Positions 25,749-36,142 of a DNA stretch of 64,000 nt are shown piece by piece. Each line of letters starts with the position of its first letter. Position 1 is the stretch's first letter. Under the pieces are notes generated by a model. It was not told the DNA's origin. It saw only the letters and a list, made by a program, of their open reading frames with translations, and searched no databases. Both the position numbers and the translations under genes were made by a program. Origin of the DNA: Palleronia pontilimi (GTDB taxonomy: Bacteria > Pseudomonadota > Alphaproteobacteria > Rhodobacterales > Rhodobacteraceae); NCBI RefSeq assembly GCF_016412875.1, contig NZ_JAEKPD010000001.1:372001-436000 (forward strand), written 5' to 3'.

Positions 25749-27335
25749 ATGACGTGGGATCTTTGGCGCCTGGTGCTGCTCTGCGCGCTGGGCTCGACCG
25801 CCGCTGCGACCGTGGCTGCGTGGGTTGTGATGCGCTATACCGAGCGCCTGCTGACGCGGGGGGCGGATCGCTCGGACTCGGCGCTGCACGGGGCGGACGC
25901 CACCTGCTTCGTGTTCGAAAAGGCCCGGCTGGTCGATGCCAGCCAGCCCGCCCGCGATTACCTGTCCATGCTGGGCGACGACAAGTGGTCCTACACGGGC
26001 CTGATCGGGCACCTGTCGAAAAGCTTTCCCGATCTCAGGCGCGCCTTGCTCAACGTCGCGCGCACCGGCGCCGAAAGCGTGGTGTCCTTCGACAATACCC
26101 GCTCGGCCCGGCTGACCCAGGACGGCGACCGGACGCGACTGACCATCCAGACCGCCGAAACCGATATCGTCACGCTCGACCGCGGCTCGCATGCCAGCCT
26201 CGAGATCGAGCTGGAAAGCCTGCGCGCCATGGGCGAGCACCTGGTCTATCCCACGTGGCGGCAGAGTCCCGACGGGATCATCAGCTGGGTCAACCGGGCT
26301 TACCTGGACCTGGCCCAGAACCGGTGCGGCGCGGCCGCGTCGAAATGGCCGCCGCCCGTTCTGTTCCCCGATCTCGACCCAGCCACGCGCGACGGTCACA
26401 TGCGCGTCGAGTTGACGGCTGGCGATGCCGACCCGGCGTGGTTCGACTGCCATTGCGCGCGCCTGGACGGCGACCTGTTCGTCACCGCCATCCCCGCCGA
26501 CAAGCTGCTGAAGGCCGAGCGAACGCTGGCCGAGTTCACCCAGACCTTTTCACGCACCTTCGCGCATCTGACCGTCGGCATCGCCGTCTTCGACCGCAAC
26601 CGCGAGCTGGTGATGTTCAACCCCGCGCTCACCGACCTGACGACCCTGCCCATCGACCTGATGCTGAGCCGTCCGCGGCTGGAATCCTTCTTGGACGCGT
26701 TGCGCGCGCGGCAGATGATGCCCGAGCCCAAGGATTACGCATCCTGGCGCCAGCGCGTGGCGGATGTCGAGAACGCGTCGCAAGACGGCACCTATTCCGA
26801 ACTCTGGCACCTGCCGGGCAGCCGCACCTATCGCATCACCGGGCGGCCCCAGGTCGACGGCGCCTTCGCCCTGCTGCTCGAAGACATCAGCGCCGAAGTC
26901 AGCCTGACCCGTCGCTTCCGCACGGAAATCGAGACCGGCCACGCGGTCCTGAATGCCCTGCCCGACGCGATCGCCGTGTTCGACCGGGGCGGCTTCCTGG
27001 TGCAGACCAACAAGGCTTACGACGTGCTCTGGGGCATCGACAGCCAGGAAGGGCTGACCCACATGAGCGTCCAGGACGCCGTTCAGCATTGGGACCGGGC
27101 GTCGATCCCCAGCACGGTATGGTCTGAAACGCGGACGCACCTGACCCACGAGCTTTCCGATGCGGGCTGGAGCACCGATATCCAGCTGCTGGACGGCCGC
27201 GCACTGATCCTGACGATCACACCGATGCAGGCCGCCATGCGGCTGGTCCGCTTCACCCTGGCCCCGACGACGCGGCAGTCCCGGCTGGTTCCCGTCGTGG
27301 CGCAAGACCGGATCCAGAAGCTGCTCAAGGCGTAA
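25749..27335 (+). CDS. PAS-domain membrane protein without a kinase or output domain
   Basis: A 528-residue protein. One transmembrane helix (about residues 5-25) is followed by a PAS-like region (about 35-130), then PAS domains near 170-260, 275-390 and 405-500. The ends of two read as typical linkers (LLEDISAEVSLTRRFRTEIE). No histidine kinase, GGDEF, EAL or ATPase domain follows, so output must pass through a partner. The ATG at 25749 gives the helix near the N terminus; a TTG at 25713 is a weaker alternative. A CtrA-type box lies just upstream and tsaE follows 39 bp downstream. Confidence 0.75.
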   Translation: MTWDLWRLVLLCALGSTAAATVAAWVVMRYTERLLTRGADRSDSALHGADATCFVFEKARLVDASQPARDYLSMLGDDKWSYTGLIGHLSKSFPDLRRALLNVARTGAESVVSFDNTRSARLTQDGDRTRLTIQTAETDIVTLDRGSHASLEIELESLRAMGEHLVYPTWRQSPDGIISWVNRAYLDLAQNRCGAAASKWPPPVLFPDLDPATRDGHMRVELTAGDADPAWFDCHCARLDGDLFVTAIPADKLLKAERTLAEFTQTFSRTFAHLTVGIAVFDRNRELVMFNPALTDLTTLPIDLMLSRPRLESFLDALRARQMMPEPKDYASWRQRVADVENASQDGTYSELWHLPGSRTYRITGRPQVDGAFALLLEDISAEVSLTRRFRTEIETGHAVLNALPDAIAVFDRGGFLVQTNKAYDVLWGIDSQEGLTHMSVQDAVQHWDRASIPSTVWSETRTHLTHELSDAGWSTDIQLLDGRALILTITPMQAAMRLVRFTLAPTTRQSRLVPVVAQDRIQKLLKA

Positions 27336-27374
27336 CGTCTTGCGGGCTGCCGCCGTCGCGGCCAAGGTGCGCGC

Positions 27375-27854
27375 ATGAGCGAAAAGCGACGCCTTTCCCT
27401 GCCCGACGCGGACGCGACCACCCGGCTGGGCCATGCCCTGGCCGACGTTCTGGGGCCGGGCGATTGCGTCTGTCTGACGGGCGATCTTGGCGTGGGAAAA
27501 AGCCATCTGGCGCGCGCCGTGATCCAGGCGCGGCAGGCGGCATTCGGCCCGGTCGAGGATGTTCCGTCCCCGACCTACACCCTGGTCCAGACCTATGCGG
27601 CGGGCGATCTCGAAATCCTGCATGCCGATCTTTACCGTCTTGGCGATGGCGACGAGCTGATGGAACTGGGCCTGTCGGACGCGCTGGGATCGTCGCTCTG
27701 CCTGATCGAATGGCCCGAAAAACTGGGCGATCTCGCCCCGCCCGACGCGCTGTGGATCACGCTCGAGGTCGACGGACCGGGCCGCGTGGCGACCCTGGTC
27801 GGCCGGGGCTGGGCCGACCGACTGGATGCCGTGGCGGATGCGTTTCATGGCTGA
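27375..27854 (+). CDS. tsaE: tRNA threonylcarbamoyladenosine biosynthesis ATPase TsaE
   Basis: A 159-residue P-loop ATPase that partners TsaD and TsaB in making the t6A base at tRNA position 37. Walker A is GDLGVGKS at residues 36-43, followed by PSPTYTLVQTY and HADLYRLGDGDEL, both family hallmarks. It begins a run of overlapping genes: its end overlaps the kinase gene by 8 bp, and those overlap murU, addB and addA in turn. Confidence 0.95.
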   Translation: MSEKRRLSLPDADATTRLGHALADVLGPGDCVCLTGDLGVGKSHLARAVIQARQAAFGPVEDVPSPTYTLVQTYAAGDLEILHADLYRLGDGDELMELGLSDALGSSLCLIEWPEKLGDLAPPDALWITLEVDGPGRVATLVGRGWADRLDAVADAFHG

Positions 27855-28815
27855 GCGCGCAGCCCGGATCGACGCATTTCTTGCGCGGGCGGGATGGGCG
27901 GACGCAAGCCGGGTGCCACTGGCGGGCGACGCGTCGGCCCGGTCCTACATGCGGCTGACCAGGGACGGCGATCGCGCCATCCTGATGGACGCGCCACCCG
28001 CCACCTGCGGTCCGCAAACCGCCTTTTTCCAGATCGGTGACCGGCTGTCCCAGGCCGGTCTGAGTGTCCCCGCCTGCCTGGCCCGCGACGACGACCTGGG
28101 CCTGTTTCTGCTCGAAGACCTCGGCGACCTGGTACTGGCCCGCCTGATCGCGCACGAGCCGCAGCACGAGCTTTCCCTTTACGCCGCGGCGACCGACGCG
28201 TTGGTTCATCTGCAGCGTAACGTCGGCATCGACGGTCTGCCACGCTACGGTCCCGACGAGATGGCGACGGCGATCCGGCCCGCGTGGCAATTCCATGTTG
28301 GCGGCGGCGAGCCGTCCCGGCGATGGCTGGACCTCGAGGATCATCTGCGCGCCCTGTTGCACGCCCACGATGCCGGTCCCGTGGCGGTCCACAGGGACTA
28401 TCACGCCGAAAACTTGCTCTGGCTGCCCGACCGCGTCGGCATCAAGCGGCTGGGGATGCTCGATTTCCAGGACGCCGTCGCGGGGCATCCGGCCTATGAC
28501 CTGGCGTCACTGCTGCAGGACGCCCGGCGCGATCTGGCCCCCGGGATCGAGGACGACATGATCCGCCGCTTCGTCCGCGCCGTGGGTGGGACCGAAGACC
28601 GCTTCCGGGCGGCCTACGCGTTGCAGGCGATCCAGCGCCACCTGCGGATCCTCGGCATCTTCTCGCGGCTGGCCGCCCAGCGCGGCAAGCCCGGCTACCT
28701 GGCGCTGATGCCGCGTGTGTGGCGCGATCTGCAGCGCGACCTGGCGCATCCCGTCGCCGCACCGCTGAAGCCGCTGATCCGAGACCTGGTGCCGCCACCC
28801 CAGGGGGCCGCATGA
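27847..28815 (+). CDS. amgK: N-acetylmuramate/N-acetylglucosamine anomeric kinase (AmgK-like)
   Basis: A 322-residue aminoglycoside-phosphotransferase-fold kinase. The catalytic Brenner motif reads HRDYHAENLL near residue 182, with the metal-binding MLDFQDAVAGHPAYDLAS segment after it. Its coupling with a MurU-type nucleotidyltransferase (4-bp overlap) points to AmgK, which phosphorylates the anomeric carbon of recycled MurNAc. The ATG at 27847 fits the family; a start 21 bp upstream is possible. Other APH-type substrates cannot be excluded. Confidence 0.85.
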   Translation: MAERAARIDAFLARAGWADASRVPLAGDASARSYMRLTRDGDRAILMDAPPATCGPQTAFFQIGDRLSQAGLSVPACLARDDDLGLFLLEDLGDLVLARLIAHEPQHELSLYAAATDALVHLQRNVGIDGLPRYGPDEMATAIRPAWQFHVGGGEPSRRWLDLEDHLRALLHAHDAGPVAVHRDYHAENLLWLPDRVGIKRLGMLDFQDAVAGHPAYDLASLLQDARRDLAPGIEDDMIRRFVRAVGGTEDRFRAAYALQAIQRHLRILGIFSRLAAQRGKPGYLALMPRVWRDLQRDLAHPVAAPLKPLIRDLVPPPQGAA

Positions 28816-29492
28816 ACGCGTCCGACCTGCCCCTGATGCTGTTCGCGGCAGGGTTCGGCACGCGCATGGGCGCGCTGACCGCCGACCGTCCGAAGCCCAT
28901 GGTGCCTGTGTCGGGCCGCCCGCTGATCGACCACGCGGTGAGCCTCGCCCATGCGGCGGGGATCCGGCGCGTGGTCGCCAACACGCATTACAAGGCCGAG
29001 ATCCTTGCGCCGCACCTGGCCGATCTGGGCGTCGTGGAATCCCGCGAAGAGCCCCGGATCCTGGACACCGGGGGCGGTTTGAAACACGCGCGCCCCCTGC
29101 TGGGCCGGGGGCCGGTCTTCACGCTGAACAGCGACGCGGTCTTCCGGGGGCCGAACCCGCTGACCACGCTCGCAGACCATTGGCGCGACGGCATGGCGGC
29201 CCTGCTTCTGGTCGTGCCGCTGGACCGTGCCCATGGCCGCGATGCCCCGGGGGACTTCGCCCTGACCGACGGGACCCTTGCGCGCGGCGGCGCCATGGTC
29301 TTCACCGGCGCCCAGATCATCGACCCCTCGATCCTGGAATCCCATGCCGACCCTGTCTTTTCCCTGTCCGAGGTCTGGACCGACCTGGCCCTGGCTGGCG
29401 CCCTGCACGGCGTCGTCCACGATGGCGACTGGGCCGATGTGGGCCATCCCGACGGTATCGCCCGGGCCGAGGCGCTGATCGCCGATGTTTGA
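28812..29492 (+). CDS. murU: MurNAc-1-phosphate uridylyltransferase MurU-like
   Basis: A 226-residue nucleotidyltransferase with the signature LFAAGFGTRMGALTADRPKP at the N terminus, the family's NTP-binding loop. Metal-binding aspartates are in TLNSDAVFRG and WADVGHPDG. In AmgK-MurU recycling it turns MurNAc-1-phosphate into UDP-MurNAc, by-passing the fosfomycin-sensitive MurA step. It overlaps the kinase gene by 4 bp and addB by 8 bp. Confidence 0.87.
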   Translation: MNASDLPLMLFAAGFGTRMGALTADRPKPMVPVSGRPLIDHAVSLAHAAGIRRVVANTHYKAEILAPHLADLGVVESREEPRILDTGGGLKHARPLLGRGPVFTLNSDAVFRGPNPLTTLADHWRDGMAALLLVVPLDRAHGRDAPGDFALTDGTLARGGAMVFTGAQIIDPSILESHADPVFSLSEVWTDLALAGALHGVVHDGDWADVGHPDGIARAEALIADV

Positions 29493-32436
29493 ACCAAGCG
29501 ACTCCCCACGCCTCTTCGGCCTGCCCCCCGGCGCGGATTTCCCCGCCGAGCTGCTGCGCGGCCTGGAAAAGCGCATGGACGGCCAACCGCCCGAGCACTG
29601 GGCCAGGATCGAGCTTTTCGTCAACACCCGCCGGATGGCGCGCCGCATCACCGAGCTGTTCGTCCGCGGACCCGCGCGGCTGTTGCCACGCATCCAGCTG
29701 GTGGGCGATCTGGGTCGTGACAGCCTGCTGACCGACCTGCCGCCCCCGGCCGATCCGCTTGCCCGGCGGCTGGAGCTGGCCCAGCTGACCGCCGCCCTGA
29801 TCCGCCAGGAACCCGGTCTTGCGCCGGGGACGGCTGCCTACGATCTGGCCGACAGCCTGGCCGCGCTGATGGACGAGATGCAGGGCGAAGGCGTGTCGCC
29901 GGATGCCATCGTGGCGCTGGACGTGTCGGACCAGTCCGGCCACTGGCAACGCGCGCTTCGGTTCCTGTCCATCATCCGCCCGTTCTTCGACGCGCGGTCC
30001 CTGCCCGACCCCGAAGCCCGCCAGCGCAAGGTGGTCGAAGAGCTTGTCGCCAAGTGGCAAAGCGCGCCGCCCGCGCATCCGGTGATCGTCGCCGGATCGA
30101 CCGGATCGCGCGGCACCACGGCGCTGCTGATGCAGGCCGTCGCCCGGCTGCCCCAGGGGGCGGTGGTGCTGCCGGGCTTCGACGCCGACATGCCCGCGCA
30201 GATCTGGCAGGGGTTGATGGACGATCCGGGGGCCGAGGATCATCCGCAATTCCGGTTTGCGCGCCTGTGTCAGGAGCTGGATCACGCGCCCTGGGACGTC
30301 TCCGGCTGGACCGATGCGGATCCCGATCCCGGCCGTCGCAAGCTGGTGTCGATGGCGCTGCGGCCCGCGCCCGTCACCGATGGGTGGCTGCGCGACGGGC
30401 CGGACCTGGGCAACCTGCTGGACGCCACGGGGCGGATCAGCCTGCTCGACGCGCCGAACCCCCGGCTCGAAGCGCTGTCCATCGCCCTGCGGCTGCGCGC
30501 GGCGGTCGAGTCGGGACAAAGCGCGGCATTGATCACGCCCGACCGCAACCTGACGCGGCAGGTCACCGCGGCGCTGGATCGCTGGGGGATCGAGCCCGAC
30601 GACAGCGCCGGCAAGCCCCTGGCGCTGTCGGCCCCCGGCAGGCTTCTGCGCCACACCGCCGCCATCCTCGGACAGGCCGTCACACCCGAAGAACTTCTGA
30701 CGATCCTGAAGCATCCCCTGGTCGCCAGTGGCACGGATCGCGGCGCCCATCTGCGCCTGTCGCGCGAGCTGGAATTATGGCTCAGACGCGACGGGCCACC
30801 GCATCCGAAAGCTGCCGACCTGCGCACATGGTCCGAGCGGAAGGAAATCGACGGCGCCGCGGACTGGATCGACTGGATCGACGCCACGCTTCTATCCAGC
30901 GCCGCGACTGCCGACGGCGATCTGTCCGACATGGTCGCGGCGCATCTGCGCATGGTCCGCGTCCTTGCCGCCGGACCGCAAGGCATCGATAGCGGCGCGC
31001 TTTGGGACAAGAAGGCGGGCGAGGCTGCGTTGACCGCCATGACCCGCCTGAGCGAGCAGGCCCACATGGCCGGTCCCATGCGCTTTGCCGACTACCGCGC
31101 GGTGACCGACGCGGTGCTGGCCGAAGAGCTACGCGACCCGGTGACGCCGCATCCCGGCGTGATGATCCGGGGCACCATCGAGGCGCGCGTCCAGGGCGCA
31201 GATCTAGTGATCCTGGGCGGGCTGAACGAAGGCACGTGGCCGGAAGCCGCCCGCGCCGATCCCTGGCTCAATCGCAAGATGCGCGCCGAGGTCGGTTTGC
31301 TTCTGCCCGAACGCCGCATCGGGCTGTCGGCGCACGATTTCCAGCAGGCGATCTGCGCGCCGGAGGTCCTGATCACCCGGTCCATCCGCAACGACGAGGC
31401 CGAAACCGTGATGTCGCGGTGGCTCTACCGTCTGACGAACCTGCTGGACGGCCTGCCCCAGACCGGCGGCGACAAGGCGCTGAAGGACATGCGCGCGCGC
31501 GGCCAGTCGTGGTTGGCCCAGGCCCGCGCGGTCGAGGCCCGCATCGCGCCCGCGCCGCGCGCCGCGCGTCCCGCGCCCTGCCCGCCCGCCGACATGCGCC
31601 TGACAGAGCTGAGCGTGACGGACATCCAGAAGCTGATCCGCGACCCTTACGCCATCTACGCGCGCCGCATCCTGCGGCTAAAGCCGCTCGAACCGCTGCG
31701 CAAGGATGCCGACATGGCCCTGCGCGGCACGCTGTTTCACCAGGTGTTCGAACGGTTCGTGGCCGAAGGGATTGATCCCGCCGATCCCGACGCCGCGCGA
31801 CGTTTCATGGACATCGCGCGGGCCGAGGCGGAGGCCGACGTGCCGTGGCTCGCGACGCGGATGGTGTGGTTGTCCCGGCTGGGCCTGCTGGCCGATTGGT
31901 TCGTGGCGCAGGATGCCGCGCACAGGGCCGATGGTCATGCACCGGCCGCCCTGGAACGCAGCGGCACCTACGACGTGCCGGGCACCGCCGTGCGCCTTCG
32001 CGGGAACGCCGACCGCATCGATCTGCGGGCCGATGGATCGCTGGTCGTCCTGGACTACAAGACCGGCAAGCCGCCTAGCGCCAAGCAAATCCGGCAATAC
32101 GATCCCCAGGTGTTGATCGAGGCGATCATGGCCGAGGCGGGCGCCTTCCACGGTCTCGACCCGGCGCGCGTCACCGAGGCGGGGCATATCGAGTTGACGA
32201 CATCACCCAAATGGCAAATCCACGCCTTGCGCGACCCGAATGCGAAGGATCCGCTGTCGCCCGAAGAGGGGCTGCAGATGCTGCAAGCGCTGCTGCGGGC
32301 CTATGGCGATCCGGGCAAGGGCTTCATGGCGCGGCGGGCCATGGAGAAGCTGACCTATGACTACGGCTACGACCACCTGGCGCGCTACGGCGAATGGGAC
32401 ACATCGGAAACCGCGCGGACGGTGACGCTGACATGA
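29485..32436 (+). CDS. addB: Double-strand break repair protein AddB
   Basis: A 983-residue subunit of the alphaproteobacterial AddAB helicase-nuclease. A helicase-like N-terminal region lacks a clear Walker A motif, as expected for AddB in this group. The C-terminal RecB-type nuclease domain carries the catalytic LDYKTGKPP. With AddA it resects DNA ends for RecA-dependent repair. It overlaps murU by 8 bp and addA by 4 bp (ATGA). A RecBCD system is not seen. Confidence 0.95.
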   Translation: MFEPSDSPRLFGLPPGADFPAELLRGLEKRMDGQPPEHWARIELFVNTRRMARRITELFVRGPARLLPRIQLVGDLGRDSLLTDLPPPADPLARRLELAQLTAALIRQEPGLAPGTAAYDLADSLAALMDEMQGEGVSPDAIVALDVSDQSGHWQRALRFLSIIRPFFDARSLPDPEARQRKVVEELVAKWQSAPPAHPVIVAGSTGSRGTTALLMQAVARLPQGAVVLPGFDADMPAQIWQGLMDDPGAEDHPQFRFARLCQELDHAPWDVSGWTDADPDPGRRKLVSMALRPAPVTDGWLRDGPDLGNLLDATGRISLLDAPNPRLEALSIALRLRAAVESGQSAALITPDRNLTRQVTAALDRWGIEPDDSAGKPLALSAPGRLLRHTAAILGQAVTPEELLTILKHPLVASGTDRGAHLRLSRELELWLRRDGPPHPKAADLRTWSERKEIDGAADWIDWIDATLLSSAATADGDLSDMVAAHLRMVRVLAAGPQGIDSGALWDKKAGEAALTAMTRLSEQAHMAGPMRFADYRAVTDAVLAEELRDPVTPHPGVMIRGTIEARVQGADLVILGGLNEGTWPEAARADPWLNRKMRAEVGLLLPERRIGLSAHDFQQAICAPEVLITRSIRNDEAETVMSRWLYRLTNLLDGLPQTGGDKALKDMRARGQSWLAQARAVEARIAPAPRAARPAPCPPADMRLTELSVTDIQKLIRDPYAIYARRILRLKPLEPLRKDADMALRGTLFHQVFERFVAEGIDPADPDAARRFMDIARAEAEADVPWLATRMVWLSRLGLLADWFVAQDAAHRADGHAPAALERSGTYDVPGTAVRLRGNADRIDLRADGSLVVLDYKTGKPPSAKQIRQYDPQVLIEAIMAEAGAFHGLDPARVTEAGHIELTTSPKWQIHALRDPNAKDPLSPEEGLQMLQALLRAYGDPGKGFMARRAMEKLTYDYGYDHLARYGEWDTSETARTVTLT

Positions 32437-35400
32437 ACGAAGCGACGCGCAGGCAGATCGAAGCGGCGTCTCCGGGGCGGTCGACCTGGCTGTCGGCCAA
32501 TGCGGGCTCGGGCAAGACACGCGTGCTGACGGACCGGGTGGCCCGCCTGCTTCTGGGCGGCGTGTCCCCGCAGAACATCCTGTGCCTGACCTACACCAAG
32601 GCCGCGGCCAGCGAGATGCAGAACCGCCTGTTCAAGCGGCTGGGCGCCTGGGCGATGCTGCCGGACGAAGCGCTGCGCACGAACCTGCGCGAGCTGGGCG
32701 TCGAGGGCCGCCCCGACCTGTCCGAAGCGCGGCGGCTGTTCGCCAAGTCGGTCGAGACGCCGGGCGGTCTGCGCATCCAGACGATCCATTCGTTCTGCGC
32801 GATCCTGCTGCGCCGCTTCCCTGTCGAGGCGGGCGTCTCGCCGCAATTCACCGAGATGGATGACCGCTCGGCCGAGCTGCTGCGCGACATCTGCCTTGAA
32901 CAGATGGCCGAAACCGATCCGGACCTGGTGGGCGACATGGCCCGCGCGCTGGGCGGCGGCGATATCCGACCCCTGCTGGGCGCGTTGACCGGTGCGCGCG
33001 ACGACTTCCGCACGCCCCTGACCGAACCCGCCCTGCGCGCGCTGCTGGACGCCCGGGACGCACAGACCCTGGACGACTTGGTGCGCGGCGTTTTCGCAGA
33101 TGACGGGCCCGCGCTGCTGAACAGGGTCGCACGGATCATGGCATCGCATGGTGGCGTCACCGATCAGAAAAACGCGCCGAAACTTGCGGCGGCGTCCGCG
33201 GCGTCGGCGCAGAACCTGGTGACGCTCGAAGGGCTCTTGCTCTATGGCTCGGATACGAAGTCCCCGTTCGGATCGAAAGCCGGGGCGTTTCCGAGCAAGG
33301 CGGCCCGCGCCGCGCTGGATCCCGACGATGCCGCGGCTCTCGACGCCCTGATGGACCGCATCGAATACAGCCGACAGCTGCGCCTCGCGCTGGTCGAGCT
33401 CGAGCGCAACCTGGTCCTGCAACGCTTCGCGCGGGCCTATCTTCCGATCTACGCGCAGGCCAAGGCGGATCGCGGCTGGCTGGATTTCGACGACCTGATC
33501 CTGAAGGCCCGCGACCTGCTGACCACGCGCGAGGTGGCGGAATGGGTGCTCTATCGGCTGGACGGCGGCATCGACCATATCCTGGTGGACGAGGCGCAGG
33601 ACACATCGCCCCAGCAATGGGAAATGATCGACGCGCTGGCGCGCGAGGTCGCGGCGGGCGACGGGACACGCGCCGTTGGGGAACGGACCATCTTCGTCGT
33701 GGGCGACAAGAAGCAGTCGATCTACAGCTTCCAGGGCGCCGACCCCGCCGGGTTCGACAGGATGTACCAGCGCTTTTCGGAACGCCTGGGCCCCGACAAC
33801 CTTCAGCGGCTCGAGATGCTGCATTCGTTCCGCTCGGCGCACGCGATCCTGAACACCGTGGACACCACCTTCGTCGCGCAGGACATGGCCCATATCGCGT
33901 TTCACGATGACCTTCCTGGCCGCGTCGATCTGTGGCCGCTGATCGAACCCGAGGACGCGCCCGATACCGGCGATTTCGACGATCCCGTCGACCTGGTCTC
34001 ACCCACCGATGCCGCGGTGCGCCTGGCCGGGCAGATCGCGCACCAGATCCGGCACATGATCGAGACGCAGACCATCCCCGACCCCGACGCGCCGGGCGAG
34101 TCCCGCCAGATCCACGCGGGCGACGTGCTGATCCTGTTCCGCTCGCGCAAGGTCCTGTTCGACGCGGTGATCCGGGCCTGCAAGGCGATGGATATCCCCA
34201 TGGCCGGGGCCGACCGGCTGACGCTGACCAGCGAACTCGCGGTCAAGGACATCACCGCCCTCCTGTCCTTTTTGTCGACGCCCGAGGACAGCCTGTCGCT
34301 GGCCGCGGCCCTCAAGTCCCCACTGTTCGGATGGGACGAGCAGGCGCTGTTCGACCTGGCCGCGCGGCGGACCGAGCGTCACCTGTGGCAGGCGCTTCGG
34401 CGGCGGCAGTCGGAATATCCACAAACCATGGCCATCCTGAACGATCTGCGCGGACAGGCCGATTTCCTGCGCCCCTACGACCTGATTGAGCGGCTGCTGA
34501 CCCGTCACCGGGGCCGCGCGCTGCTGGTGGGCCGCCTGGGATCCGAATGCGAAGAGGCCATCGACGCGCTGCTGGCGCAGGCCCTGATCTACGAACGAAC
34601 CTCGGTGCCCAGCCTGACGGGCTTCCTGTCGTGGCTGACGGGCGACGAGATCCAGATCAAGCGCCAGTCGGAAAGCGCCGGCCGCAACCTGCGGATCATG
34701 ACCATCCACGGCGCCAAGGGCCTGGAAGCCCCCATCGTGATCCTGCCCGAAACCATGGCCGAGCCGCCGAAGGTGAAGTCGCTGCTGTGGCCGGTGCCCG
34801 GCGGGCGCGTGCTGAAACAGAACAAGGACGCCCTGCCGACCGTGCTGGAAGACGCGCGCGACGCGATCGAGGCTGCGCAAGAGGCCGAGCGTGACCGGCT
34901 GCTTTACGTCGCTATGACGCGGGCGCAATTCTGGCTGATCCTGTGCGGCGCGGGTCAGCCCAAACAGGCCGAAAAGCGGTGGTATGGCCAGATGCAGGAC
35001 GCGTTCGCCGACCTGCCCTGCGCGTCGATCGAAAGCCCCATCGGGACCATCCAGCGCTACCAGACCCGCGCGTGGGATGCGTTGACGCCTGTCTCAAGGC
35101 CCACCGGGGATGCGTCGGTCAGCGCCACCGATCTGCCTGCCTGGATCGACCGGGACGTCGCGCGGCCCCCGGTGCAGGATCCGTGGCTCAGACCCTCCGA
35201 CCTGGGGGGGGCCAAGGTGCTGCCGGGCGATATCGTGGCCCCGGCGGACTTGGACGACGCGTTGCTGCGCGGCTCGCAGCTGCATGCCCTGCTGGAACAC
35301 CTGCCCCCCGATGCGCCCGACAGCTGGGACGCGCTGTCCCACCGTCTGCTTGCCGCGCTTGACGATACCGCCCGAACCGAGCGTCTGGACGAAGCGCGGC

Positions 35401-35762
35401 GCGTGCTATCCGCGCCCACGCTGCGCCCGCTGTTCACGCCGAACGCTCTGGTCGAGATCCCGATCGTCGCGCGGCACCCATCGGGGCGTAGCATCGTCGG
35501 CACCATCGACCGGCTGATCGTCGAAGACGAAAGGGTGTTGGCGGTGGACTACAAGTCGAATCGCATGGTCCCGGACAGTCCCGACACCGTGCCCGAGGGC
35601 CTGTTGCGCCAGATGGGCGCCTATGACGCGGCCCTGGCGCAGATCTATCCCGGCAAGCGGATCGAAACCGCGCTGTTGTGGACGGCGACCGCCACGCTCA
35701 TGATGTTGCCCGCCGACATGGTGCAAGCCGCCTTTGCCCGGGCAACCGATCTTGACGGCTGA
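32433..35762 (+). CDS. addA: Double-strand break repair helicase AddA
   Basis: A 1109-residue UvrD-like helicase/nuclease. Walker A is ANAGSGKT at residues 22-29, the Walker B-like segment is DEAQDTSPQQW, motif V region reads HGAKGLEAPIV, and the C-terminal nuclease motif is VDYKSNRMV. It works with AddB at double-strand breaks. The ATG at 32433 overlaps the addB stop; a start 39 bp upstream would lie inside addB and is unneeded. Thioredoxin follows after 48 bp. Confidence 0.96.
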   Translation: MNEATRRQIEAASPGRSTWLSANAGSGKTRVLTDRVARLLLGGVSPQNILCLTYTKAAASEMQNRLFKRLGAWAMLPDEALRTNLRELGVEGRPDLSEARRLFAKSVETPGGLRIQTIHSFCAILLRRFPVEAGVSPQFTEMDDRSAELLRDICLEQMAETDPDLVGDMARALGGGDIRPLLGALTGARDDFRTPLTEPALRALLDARDAQTLDDLVRGVFADDGPALLNRVARIMASHGGVTDQKNAPKLAAASAASAQNLVTLEGLLLYGSDTKSPFGSKAGAFPSKAARAALDPDDAAALDALMDRIEYSRQLRLALVELERNLVLQRFARAYLPIYAQAKADRGWLDFDDLILKARDLLTTREVAEWVLYRLDGGIDHILVDEAQDTSPQQWEMIDALAREVAAGDGTRAVGERTIFVVGDKKQSIYSFQGADPAGFDRMYQRFSERLGPDNLQRLEMLHSFRSAHAILNTVDTTFVAQDMAHIAFHDDLPGRVDLWPLIEPEDAPDTGDFDDPVDLVSPTDAAVRLAGQIAHQIRHMIETQTIPDPDAPGESRQIHAGDVLILFRSRKVLFDAVIRACKAMDIPMAGADRLTLTSELAVKDITALLSFLSTPEDSLSLAAALKSPLFGWDEQALFDLAARRTERHLWQALRRRQSEYPQTMAILNDLRGQADFLRPYDLIERLLTRHRGRALLVGRLGSECEEAIDALLAQALIYERTSVPSLTGFLSWLTGDEIQIKRQSESAGRNLRIMTIHGAKGLEAPIVILPETMAEPPKVKSLLWPVPGGRVLKQNKDALPTVLEDARDAIEAAQEAERDRLLYVAMTRAQFWLILCGAGQPKQAEKRWYGQMQDAFADLPCASIESPIGTIQRYQTRAWDALTPVSRPTGDASVSATDLPAWIDRDVARPPVQDPWLRPSDLGGAKVLPGDIVAPADLDDALLRGSQLHALLEHLPPDAPDSWDALSHRLLAALDDTARTERLDEARRVLSAPTLRPLFTPNALVEIPIVARHPSGRSIVGTIDRLIVEDERVLAVDYKSNRMVPDSPDTVPEGLLRQMGAYDAALAQIYPGKRIETALLWTATATLMMLPADMVQAAFARATDLDG

Positions 35763-35810
35763 CAGGCCGCTGCATAGGTGTCGCTCAACCCACCAGCCAG
35801 GAGATGCCCC

Positions 35811-36131
35811 ATGGCCACCGTTGCCGTTACCGACGATACTTTCGACGCCGAAGTGAAGAATTCCGACCTGCCCGTGGTCGTCGATTTCTGGGCCGAATGG
35901 TGCGGACCCTGCAAGCAGATCGGTCCCGCGCTGGAAGAGCTGTCTTCCGAAATGGAAGGCCGCGTGAAGATCGTGAAGGTCAACGTGGACGAAAACCCCA
36001 ACTCCCCCGCGCAGATGGGCGTTCGTGGCATCCCCGCGCTGTTCCTGTTCAAGGACGGCCAGGTGGTCAGCAACAAGATCGGCGCCGCCCCCAAGGCCGC
36101 GCTGGAAAGCTGGATCACCGAGTCGATCTGA
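35811..36131 (+). CDS. trxA: Thioredoxin
   Basis: A 106-residue cytoplasmic thioredoxin with the active site WCGPC (Cys31, Cys34) and the cis-proline segment GIPALFLF. It reduces protein disulfides using thioredoxin reductase, which is not in the window. The ATG at 35811 follows AGGAGATGCCCC. It may be read from the addBA operon or from its own promoter in the 48-bp gap. It converges with the phosphotransferase gene, with stops 11 bp apart. Confidence 0.96.
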   Translation: MATVAVTDDTFDAEVKNSDLPVVVDFWAEWCGPCKQIGPALEELSSEMEGRVKIVKVNVDENPNSPAQMGVRGIPALFLFKDGQVVSNKIGAAPKAALESWITESI

Positions 36132-36142
36132 TCCGGCGACCT

